Below, one piece after another: positions 47,143-56,118 of a stretch of DNA of 64,000 nucleotides (the first letter of the stretch is position 1; each line of letters opens with the position of its first letter). The notes beneath the pieces were generated by a model. It was not told the origin of the DNA. It ran no database searches and worked only from the letters and a program-made list of their open reading frames with translations. The DNA lies in assembly GCF_963678635.1 (NCBI RefSeq), contig NC_087062.1, positions 55,312,363 through 55,376,362 on the forward strand. Direction: 5' to 3'. This DNA is from Symsagittifera roscoffensis. Taxonomy: Eukaryota; Xenacoelomorpha; Acoela; Convolutidae. A program made the translations under genes and the position numbers.

Positions 47143-47530
47143 TAGTTCTTGAGGCTACCATCAAGTTGCATCTTAACTTGCAGTTCACTATAGAAGAACT
47201 TGATAGTAACGTTAATTGGGCCTTTTTGGATTTAAATTTCAACGTGGACTCTGGAAAAAGGTCTTATATGGGTGGTACCAAAAACCCACTGATACCGGCA
47301 CCACTTAGAGGCTGCGCACCTTTGCCTTACAAAAGAAACGTTATTGAAGGGACGCTCTACAAGGTTTTAAGAAGTACCTCAACATGGGAAAATATTCACA
47401 ATGGAAATTCTCAGCATTGGAAAAAGAAATCGGAAACAATGTATTGAAAATCAATATCTGAAAAATTTGTCGGATAGGGTAGTGTTTGAAATAATTTTTA
47501 ACTAGATCATTGAGGTAAAGAAAAATTTAG
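47143..47530 (+). pseudogene. Penelope-like fragment (end of RT)
   Basis: The frame reads LQFTIEELDSNVNWAFLDL, then FNVDSGKRSYMGGTKNPL and CAPLPYKRNVIEGTLYKVL. It corresponds to 52850-53130 of the adjacent longer copy. It is a second, broken copy of the RT thumb-side region placed directly upstream of that copy in the same orientation. Confidence 0.85.
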
Positions 47531-48725
47531 TGAGAAGTGGTAGTGACAAGAGGTACAGATGAGAAATGGTGGCTTTCGGTAATATTCTATCCGAACCTGC
47601 AAACAAGGTATAGTGTCCATAATCTGATAAGCCGACACAAGAAAAAGCTTGGAACACCATTTCGGAAAGACAGAATAGACCATTAAGAAACTTGGATCAA
47701 AGGTCAGTTAGAACTTTAGATGAAGTGATTTTGCCGCTTTGGGTGCGGGAAGTCTTAAGTTTTGGACCAAAACATCCGGTACGAGACAAATTCAATGAAA
47801 TAAACTTCCTTGCGGACATTGATAGTTTTTTGTCTGAACTGAAGTTAAATAGAACACCCGGAGAAAAATTATGTGAGATTGGAGCAGCTGCAAAGATATA
47901 TGCTAAGAATGTGAAACAGACCCCTTCTGACAAATGTAATGAAAAGCCAGAAAGTATTTGATGGACAATGGTCTTCTGGCAGTGCCGTTTGATAAGGGGG
48001 TGAGTTTTTGTGTAATGAAAAAGAAGACATATGAGAAGAAACTGAAAGTTTCATTACAGGCAGAACAATTTAGAGAGAGGAAGAAACTGACAGACAGCGT
48101 GATCATAAAAATTGAAAAAGACGTAAGCAAAGAATTACTTGGCATGAAAAAGAAGGACGAAATTAGCGAAGCGGTGTGTACTAGGTTGAGATCAACGGGG
48201 GCGCAGCCGGCTAGGCTGTAAGGATTAGCAAAAGTACACAAACAAGGCACACCACTTCGTCCCGTCCTTTTTTTACCTGCTAGCTCATATGACAACCTAA
48301 ATAAAACTTTGGCAAAGTACTTTGATTAAATTGAGGGGGCAAACATAGAAACGAACACTCAAATGGCTAAGGATATCTTGGAGAAAACTGAATTGCACTC
48401 TGATGAGAGTATAACCTCCCTTAATGTAAAGAATTTGTACACTAATGTCCCCTTCAAGAAAGCGGTTGAAAAAGCCCTGAGGAGATTATATGAGCAAGTC
48501 AACCCTCTGGAAACATTTTGCAAGACTATGAAAAAAATACTGAATTTGGAAGTGAGTTAGGTAAGTTTTAAATGCAATGGTTTGTGGTATGTACAAAAAG
48601 ACGATTTAGCAATGGGCGCCTCCCTTGCAGTAATACTGGCCAATTTGAGGCTCAAACAATACGAACCTGCATTAAAGAAAGAAGTACCAAAATTGATTGT
48701 GCTAAATGAGGGTAACAAGGAGGTC

Positions 48726-48872
48726 TGCCCTGGTTGTCAGAAAAAGCAGACATATCGGACTAAAGGGGTAGAATGCGAAGCTTGTTTGATTTGGTACCAC
48801 TTAGGGTGTGGTAACATATCAAAATCTGAATACGCAGACATGGCTGAAACAGTATGGTATTGCATTGCTTGC
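48726..48872 (+). other. PHD zinc finger inside the Penelope-like RT
   Basis: In the 119-codon frame at 48582-48941, Cys49, Cys52, Cys65, Cys68, His73, Cys76, Cys94 and Cys97 form C-x2-C-x12-C-x2-C-x4-H-x2-C-x17-C-x2-C, the PHD C4HC3 layout, with the usual Trp/Tyr before the last pair (VWYCIAC). PHD fingers commonly read histone H3 tails. It lies after the motif-B region (LAMGASLAVILAN) and before the motif-C region (LRY). The older copy at 44.1 kb has the same cluster at the same place. Confidence 0.88.
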
Positions 48873-48920
48873 AAAAAACAACAGGAAGCAGATCGGGCTG
48901 AGAATGGTGTTAAAGTTTTT

Positions 48921-48930
48921 CTAAGATATG
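48921..48930. repeat. Target-site duplication of the nested element
   Basis: CTAAGATATG here is repeated exactly at 52741-52750, on the two sides of the inserted - strand element. Before insertion the host frame would have read on from CTAAGATATG into TGGGTGAC. Confidence 0.8.
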
Positions 48931-49098
48931 AAAAACTTTAATTATAAAAGGGGCCCTTCCGTTTAGGTACGGTCGTGCACAAGCTGGACAGGGCCCATAC
49001 CAGCATTATATAAAGGGAAGTACTAACTTCTTTATTAAAGAAGAAAACGTAATTACAGATATACAATGAAACAAACGGGTATATAAAACTAATAAAAA

Positions 49099-49827
49099 TT
49101 ATGAGGCGATATCGGCAGTTGCTGAGTTCAACAGAAAATCTTCCGCTAATGATGATTCCTGGCATACTGAACTACTGTTGAATGGAGTACGGGTACCTCG
49201 AATACACATTGTAACAGATTTTAATATACAGAATGATAATCGAGTTCTCAGATAGTTGATACAGGTTGAATAAGAGTTGCCATCTTCGTTCCGGGAAAGT
49301 TTAACAGCTAATTGATTGAGAAAAATGCTGAATTCTTTTCCCATTCCCCCGTTAGTGCCGAAGACCAGCGGCGTGAACGAACTGTTCTCCACCTCGACAA
49401 TTCTTTCCAGATACTTTCTTTTTGTCTCGTTTTCTTGTGATTTGAAGATTTCAGTTGTAGCCTTGGTGCCATGTGAGGTCACCCGAACGTCAAAAAACGT
49501 AGTCTGTCCAGTCTCCCAAAAGTCACTAGCTTTGATGTCTAGCCTCGCGTCATCTTCAGTTGATGTGGTTTGTAATCTGAATACTTCGTTATCAATTTTT
49601 GTCAGTTGTGGTTCGACTTCCACATTGTTGCATACCCTTGTTAGCAACCCTGCAAGAAGGTTCCGAAGTTTGTCAAGCCTCGCGGATATGAAACTACCTT
49701 TTTTACAGCACAGGGCATGGTCAACGGAAAAAGTTTTTCCGCATGGGCCATTGCGGGGGATATTTTGTAGGGGAATATTGTATCGTAACCTCAGCGAGTC
49801 CCGAAATTCGGTTTTTGAGAGGTTCAT
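49099..49827 (-). pseudogene. Restriction-like endonuclease end of the PHD-RT element
   Basis: The 242-codon frame carries CGKTFSVDHALCC (29-41), ARLDKLRN (about 49-56), then ARLDIKASDFWETGQTTFFD, where the two Asp residues have PD-D/ExK-like spacing. A VFGTNGGMGKEFSIFL stretch follows. The layout parallels C528-D606 of the 34.4-kb element: Cys/His knuckle, basic-Asp-Leu-Arg, then Asp...FFDV. The function is target cleavage by inference. The frame is separated from the RT by breaks. Confidence 0.78.
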
Positions 49828-50120
49828 TCCTTGGCTTTTTAGAGGTAGGGCGGTTAGCCAGGTACTAGCTCTCTTGTCTGTGTTTTGTTTCCACTTCCTT
49901 TTTTCTTCGGTGGTAAATGATTGTGAAACTGCTTCTTCTAATTCTTTCTCTCTTTCGCGTTTCCGAGTTGCTATTTGTTTTCTTCCGCCGCTATACTCGA
50001 GAGTGGTATCCGAAAGCTGGTCAATGATGGCTTGCTTATGGGGCTTTGAGAAGATTTTTGAGTTTTCATTTTGAAATCTTGCTTCTTCTTTTAGCGCTCC
50101 GAAACCAAGACCGCCTTTGC

Positions 50121-50468
50121 TTACTGGTAACCCAATAAGACCCGTGGGGACTCAGACCCGAAGAGCGCTGGAATAAGTTTGTTCTCCAGAACACACTCTA
50201 TTGGTTCAGGTATAGTCCGAAAGAAGTATGTAAACTTTGACTTAAATCCTTTGCTAAACGCAGAGAATGCTGCATGTGGTTGTGAAACGGCGAACCCACT
50301 CAACACGTTCAATTCCTTAGCCCATATTTCAATTTTATCTTTGCAGTAAGCAGTCTTGAAATCTTGAGTCCCAAGTGCTGCACCCAAGTGCCTTTTGCCG
50401 GCTGTAGTGACATTTATTGTTCCATTAAACATCACTTTTGCCTTTTCACTCAGACTCTCCGATTTCAC
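50121..50468 (-). pseudogene. RT thumb-side piece of the PHD-RT element
   Basis: The 115-codon frame has LGAALGTQDFKTAYCKDKI and AVSQPHAAFSAFSKGFKSKF, then PIECVLENKLIPALFG. This is the region following RT catalytic motifs in this element group. It adjoins the upstream RT frame within 6 bases but in a broken arrangement. Confidence 0.75.
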
Positions 50469-50474
50469 TACCAG

Positions 50475-52184
50475 TCAGCATTTCAGTTTGTTAGCAAAAT
50501 AACCGTCTTTCTTTCCTTCTTCAATTAGTTTCCCGTACCACTTCCATAAGTTCGCGATGCTTCCGCATCCGGTGGCGTCATCTGCCAGCCATGCTTGCTT
50601 CACCTCAGTTTGTTCGGCAAGTACATTGATTAGTCTTCTGGTGTTGATAGAGAACCAGGGCATCGCGAGTGGATCTCCTTGCGTGGTTCCTTCACTTGAT
50701 TTTAATTCCCCACCTATCACAAATAAGCGCGATGGCTGCCTGTATGTGTTTATTAAATACGTGGCAATCGTTGGGCACAGTACTTGTAAGTTGTTTAGAG
50801 CCACTGCTCTGTTCATGGAGTTGAAGGCATTTGAGGAGTCGATCATTATCACAGCTTCCGAGTTCTCTTCCTCGTAGAGTTCTTTCATAGCATGAATAGC
50901 AGCTTCTGCACCAGCTTCGAATCCGGCACATGTTTGCAGGTTTCCTGCGGCTTCCTTGATCGGGTCTTTGAATGCGTGGACAATACATTTCCCTAGAAGT
51001 CTACGGAGAACTTCCCCAAACCCGATTGGTCGCACTCCAGGGTTCTTATCAAGGGCTAAAAGACGACAAGACGTCAAAGGCGCAAATAATCCGGGGCAGT
51101 GGTGCATGGTGCACAATCTGAAGCACATCAAAGAGATTTCTTCTCTCAGCATTTTTCCGTCTTGGACATTATCTTTTGAACAAAGCATTCTCTTTAATAC
51201 TTCAGCATCTAATCCCGATAGACCAGCGGATCCATTCAGTCTTCCTGCAGTTTTTGCTACCACATCTTCTTTGATGGACTTATATGCTACTTCGGGAATG
51301 GTTTCCTTTAGCCCAAAAAGAAGTGCTGTTCTGTCGGGAACTGCCATGGTTGGGTGCAACTGCTTCAGTTCCTTCTCAATCGTTTCTGTGAAGGGAAGGC
51401 AACCAACGCTCGGATCTTCTTCTAATAGCTTCAATGCGTTTTTGACTTTCCCCTGAAAAAGTAGTTTGGCAAAGCCACGATCTTGGTCTTTAGATGAGTT
51501 GTTGCGTTGCGTGGTTTTTAGTCGTTTTTGAATATAATAAACTTCATCCGCTAGACCCTTTATATCTCCGCGTTTCCACATTTCTGAGCGCCGAGAAAGT
51601 GCTTCAGTGTGATTTTTGCATTTGGAGGCCTGGAAGGGTTTCTGTAGCAGTAATCCGGGTAGCACTTTCATGGCCATGGAATTGTATTTTGAGTTTGAAG
51701 AATTAAACGGTTTCAGCCCGAACGTGACCTCCCTGATAAACAGCTTTCCAGCATTTCCTGAAGGGAGGTTAAATAGATTTCTTTTCATGAAAACAACTTT
51801 TTCATAAAAACTTTCAACTCCGGCGGCAAACTGGTTTAAATTTGTTTCGCCAAACTTATCGGCAGGAGGGAAACAGTTTGCTGAGACATCAATCTTAGGC
51901 AGGTCCACTAGTTCCTTCAGCTCGGTAGCTTTTTTCTGGTCGTCAATACCTTTCTCTTTAACTGTCATTTTTGTCATCATCTGTGATAAACCTGAAAATC
52001 CGTTAGAAGGCTGTTGATGACAACTAGTACAGAAAAATTGAGGGATGTTTGCGAGTTTTCTTTTCGTTGTTCTAGCACAGCTGATGTGAAACCAGTTATT
52101 GCACCCATCACACTGCACTCCACTGGAAGCTACGATTCCGCTGTGGGGACATTTGGCGTTGCCGCAAGGTGCTGTGTCTGGCAT
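50475..52184 (-). CDS. PHD finger plus reverse transcriptase (part) of the nested element
   Basis: The 569-codon open frame starts with a PHD finger (Cys7, Cys12, Cys25, Cys28, His33, Cys36, Cys52, Cys55). A ~200-residue linker follows, then RT motifs: PGVRPIGFGEVLRRLLGKCI, motif A AVIMIDSSNAFNSMNR (444-459), motif B EGTTQGDPLAMPW (498-510) and a catalytic-position LADD (533-536). The start was chosen at the Met six residues before the first zinc Cys. The frame ends just after motif C, at a break before the thumb piece. The PHD finger probably tethers the RT to chromatin (inferred). Confidence 0.87.
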   Translation of the reverse strand: MPDTAPCGNAKCPHSGIVASSGVQCDGCNNWFHISCARTTKRKLANIPQFFCTSCHQQPSNGFSGLSQMMTKMTVKEKGIDDQKKATELKELVDLPKIDVSANCFPPADKFGETNLNQFAAGVESFYEKVVFMKRNLFNLPSGNAGKLFIREVTFGLKPFNSSNSKYNSMAMKVLPGLLLQKPFQASKCKNHTEALSRRSEMWKRGDIKGLADEVYYIQKRLKTTQRNNSSKDQDRGFAKLLFQGKVKNALKLLEEDPSVGCLPFTETIEKELKQLHPTMAVPDRTALLFGLKETIPEVAYKSIKEDVVAKTAGRLNGSAGLSGLDAEVLKRMLCSKDNVQDGKMLREEISLMCFRLCTMHHCPGLFAPLTSCRLLALDKNPGVRPIGFGEVLRRLLGKCIVHAFKDPIKEAAGNLQTCAGFEAGAEAAIHAMKELYEEENSEAVIMIDSSNAFNSMNRAVALNNLQVLCPTIATYLINTYRQPSRLFVIGGELKSSEGTTQGDPLAMPWFSINTRRLINVLAEQTEVKQAWLADDATGCGSIANLWKWYGKLIEEGKKDGYFANKLKC

Positions 52185-52740
52185 TTTCCCCCCAGACGCA
52201 AAAGGGCGTGTCCGTACAGGAACAACGCCCTCCGTAAGTTGTAGAGCCGAGGTCTGTACGCCAAACTGGGATCACTCGTCGCCGGATCACACCAGTTTTG
52301 TCCAGGGTTTGTCTAGTGGGGACAAACTTCTCTGCTTTTTCTCTGCTTTTACATCATGGGGTAAGCATCTGTCCGCATTTTAATAGCTGCTTATTATGTA
52401 TGGGGGCAATTGGTAAATTTCAACAGCAAGCAGATAGACGGCTGCTAGGACTGTTGCGTTAAACACAGATTGGGCGATTTCGGGCACCAGTTTCCTTTTT
52501 AGCCTTTTCAACTTCAAGTGCTCCGTTTCTACGGATTTCTTTTTCTCTGCTTTCAATTCCAAGTGCTCCGCTTCCAAGGAATTCTTCTTGGATAGCGGGG
52601 TAATAGGGTTTCGAGTCAAGGTTCAATTCCACATCACTATATTAGGAGTCCAACTGTTGTTGCACTGAGCCATCATCATCTTGGGAAATCATATTCATTC
52701 ACATATGAAACTATTTAATATGTTTATCACAACAATTAGG
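52185..52740 (-). other. 5' part of the nested element
   Basis: There is a 79-codon - strand frame (52619-52380) made of two imperfect charged repeats (EAEHLELKAEKKKS and ETEHLKLKRLKRKL) followed by a hydrophobic span. It might be a remnant upstream frame of the element. Otherwise this looks like leader sequence. Confidence 0.4.
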
Positions 52741-53720
52741 CTAAGATATGTGGGTGACATAGTTTTCTAAGATACGTGTTTTCTAAGATATGTGGGTGAC
52801 TTAGTTAGAACTGTCAAGGGCGATCCTGGGTTAGTTCTCGAGGCTGCCAATAAGTTGCATCCAAACTTGCAGTTCACCATAGAAGAACTTGATAGTAACG
52901 GTAATATGGCCTTTTTGGATTTAAATGTCAACGTGGACTCAGGAAAAAAGTCACAAATTGGTGGTACCAAAAACCCACTGATACGGGCACCATTCTAAAT
53001 TTCACAAGTTGCACACCTTTGCAGTTCAAAAAAAAACGTTTTTTGAAGGGAAGGTTCATTGGGTTTTCAGAAGAACCTCAACATGGAAAAATTTTGACAT
53101 TGGAAATTCTCAGCATTGGAAAAAAATCGGAAATAATGTATTGAAAATCAATATCGGATAAATTGGTCGGACAGGGTAGTGTTTGAAACTCTTAACAAGA
53201 TCATTGAGGGAAAGAACATTTTTGAGGTAAAGGTATCAGAACCGATAAATGACAAATGGTTAAAAGACTCACCCCCTTTTTACAATGCAATATCGAGGCA
53301 ATCCATCTCAACTGTTAGCTGCAAAGGTTCGGCAAACATCCGGGGCACAATTAATTTTTACAACAAGAAAATTGAAAACATGCTTGCCATCTCTCAAAAC
53401 TTCCATTGCTCGTGAACTGAGATCCAAAATGGTGGATAAGCTCTTATGTAGTGGATGTAACTCCACCTATGTCGGCCAGACAGTCCGACATTTAGCCACG
53501 AGGGTCGATGATCACCGCAAATGGGACTCCCCAGTAGGGCAGCACATGTTAGAGTGTAATAAGGAGGTAGGCGGTACTGCTGAGCTGAAGTCAGAGATTA
53601 TAGATCAAACAGCCAACACTCATAAGCTACTCACACTAGAGGCTTTGCATATTTGAAGGGAGAGGCCTAGGATCAACACACGTGATAAATTCAGGAGCCG
53701 GGAAATAACACTAAAATTAT

Positions 53721-54335
53721 AGTCTATGTATATCATGGCTAAAAGTTAAAAAACTGACATGTCTGAGTCAAAAAAATGCCCAAATCGAAATTTTATAACC
53801 ATGAAAGAACAAAAAGCTAAAAAGAAATATCAGGAATTTACAGGAAAATGTTATTATTGATTACGTATATTTGTTATGTAATTACAGTTGTTTAAATTTG
53901 ATTGGTCAAAAAGTTTTAAAGCATTTTTAGACATAATTCTCATTTTTCAGATCTTTGATCGTTTTGTAAATATTGTTAAAAATTTTAATCTTGTTGATGT
54001 ACAAAATGTGCGAAAACGTTTGAATTAACATTGCAAATTTCTTATATCAGACTTGTTTTGAAGTTGATATTCAGTTGATAAATCGTGAAATAATTGTCTT
54101 AATAGTGGAAGCTTGACCGAAGACTGATAGTCTATTTTAAGTCTGTCAATCAATCATGGATCACATTTTACGTTGGTCTGTCCAAAGACTCATTTCATTT
54201 CTCACTTTTTATGCTAAAAGATTTGTCTGCTAAACGATCGGTCCGCAGCTGGGTTATACTGGTAATCCAAAACAACAACAATTAAAGTGTCTTTCTCTCT
54301 CCATAAATTAAATGTAAATGTTTTTTATTTTTTAG
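53721..54335. other. Spacer upstream of the first Epac exon
   Basis: AT-rich sequence between the Penelope-like element and the first recognised exon. I see no clear core promoter, although the gene's promoter or an untranslated first exon could lie here or further left. Confidence 0.4.
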
Positions 54336-54537
54336 AATATATGGTGTGATAGCCAGAAAATGATCGCGGAGTGGATAACTTGCTTGGATAAAAGGTCCTT
54401 TGAAAGAACCGGAGAAGACTTAGATATAATTTATGCCCGCTTAAAGTCTGTTAAGGCGTTTGAGAAGGTGCATCCGGCACTGCTGCAGCAAATATGCCTG
54501 TTTGGATGTTACGAGGAGCTAGACGAAGGAGTCACTC
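54336..54537 (+). CDS. Epac exon 1 (N-terminus, start of cAMP domain A)
   Basis: It encodes [20 protein letters not shown] and [20 protein letters not shown]. An acceptor-like TTTTAG precedes 54336, and an in-frame stop lies just upstream. Met54360 (context AAAATGA) is the probable start, unless a further 5' coding exon exists. Donor GTTAGT at 54538. The last base C joins TG of the next exon to make Leu. Confidence 0.9.
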
Positions 54538-56065
54538 GTTAGTACAATTTGCAGCTTGATTTAGTTTTTTCTCCAGGTGACTGGGTTGTTTCATTCAGTT
54601 AAATGCGCATCTATGCCGGTTTGTTCGAGCTGTGGCATAATTTGAACGATATTTGATTTTCATAGTGACGTGCCTACGCTAAGCGGGTTAGTGTGTAGGC
54701 TGTCAACTATATTTCAAGCAGAAGTTTTCAGAATAGCAGAATCGGTTATATTACACACCATAACAGCTTGGCACTTTTTCCAAACTATCAAGTTTCTTGG
54801 TGACTAAATTTTTTTCTTTTGCTAATGTGGCACATTGGTTGTGATTGAGCCACGCAATCAGATGATTGTTTTCAAATTCCACACGAGCACGCGCTGCAGT
54901 TTGCTATGTGAGCTCTTGTAAGATAGACATAACCTTGTTAATTTTAAACAATTGACCTCCGGTTAAGGCGCCTCTGGCTGGTTATTAAAAAATAAAAGAC
55001 TTAACATGAATTTTACCTAATAATTGTCAACAGAAAATAATTTGAAAGTGTTCCCATGAATTAATTTGTGATGGGTAGTTCACGTCCATTTAGTGTACTG
55101 CCAAGGAGACATCGGGACTAACTGGTACACTGTATTGTCGGGAAGCCTTGATGTCAACGTTTCAAATACGGGTGACCCAAAGGTGAATTGTTTTTTTTTG
55201 TTTGAATTTAAACTGAGCATCTCAAACGGCAATTTTGTGGTTTAGGACGAAGTCACCATCTGCACTTTAGGAACAGGAACGGTATTTGGAGACTCGGTTC
55301 TGACGAACTCGCCAAGGAGAGCTACTGTAGTGACTAGTGAATACTCTGAATTGCTTCGAATATCGGCTCCCCACTTCAGAGAAATGTGGCAAAAACATCG
55401 TCAATATATGGGTGCTTTGATCACCGATTCTGAACTCCAGCTCTTGACGTCCGGAAACGTAGCGCCGGTCAATACGTTACATAGCGATGTGGCTGGAACT
55501 AGTAACTCGGTCTTCAACACTATGGGCATTACAGGTGGAAACTCTGGAATAGGAACCTCCGGATTGGCAGTAGGAAGTGACGCTAACTCTATGAACATGA
55601 TGGGTTTCAATAATGACATGAATACACTTGGATTTCTAAATAGTGAGCAATTAGGCCTAAATGATCACAATCGAAATGCAACAGGCAACAACACATTCCA
55701 TGGAATTGGTAGTCAGCAAAATACAAGTCAAAGTTTGGCAAGTGGACAATTCGGTTCTATGCCGAGAGATTTCAAAGCACTTGCTGGTCACAACAACCGT
55801 CCTTACTTACTACAAGACCATTCTTCTGAGGCTAGTGTTAATGAAACTAGGTTCTAAAACAGCATAAAAGTTTTTAAATTTGTGTCTGAAATCCAAAATG
55901 AGGTTTCGAGCTGCTCTTAATATTTTTGAAGAAATGTTTCACTTTGCTGTCGTTGTTTTTTTTGGTGTTTTTTTCTTAAACATTATTGTCCTTCAAGTGT
56001 TTTGCGGTTTGGCTTGATTTTTTTAGTATTTGCTTTTTAATTCATTCAACAGATGAAAAGGCATA

Positions 56066-56118
<53 letters not shown>

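Larger units (their letters stand above)
48931..52740 (-). mobile_element. PHD-RT non-LTR element nested in the Penelope-like element
   Basis: About 3.8 kb is flanked by a 10-bp duplication. The - strand pieces are an N-terminal PHD finger and RT (52184-50475), an RT thumb-side piece (50468-50121), and an endonuclease-like C-terminus (49827-49099). It is a plain non-LTR retroelement with a restriction-like rather than AP endonuclease layout. It has several stops and shifts, mostly between 50120 and 49830, so it is inactive. The 5' part (52185-52740) and the 3' part (48931-49098) appear untranslated. Confidence 0.88.
47640..53720 (+). mobile_element. Penelope-like element with internal PHD finger, split by an insertion
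   Basis: The left half (47640-48930) encodes an N-terminal region (WVREVLSFGPKHPVRDKFNE, then FLADIDSFLSELK), VIIKIEKDVSKELLGMKKK, then RT motif A-like ITSLNVKNLYTNVPFKKA and motif-B-like LAMGASLAVILANLRLKQYE, then a PHD finger. The right half (52741-53720) resumes at the motif-C region (LRYVGDLVRTVKGDPG; family members usually read YVDD). It continues with TIEELDSNGNMAFLDLNV and ends with a GIY-YIG nuclease (CSGCNSTYVGQT, LATRVDDHRK, LEALHI). RT plus C-terminal GIY-YIG is diagnostic of endonuclease-bearing Penelope-like elements. Several stops and shifts are present. The first Tyr of the nuclease (VYKL in the 46-kb copy) reads VDKL here. Confidence 0.9.

Noticed and set aside
49316-50074. 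252-codon + strand open frame
   Set aside because: It is antisense to the endonuclease end of the PHD-RT element, and its translation has no motif.
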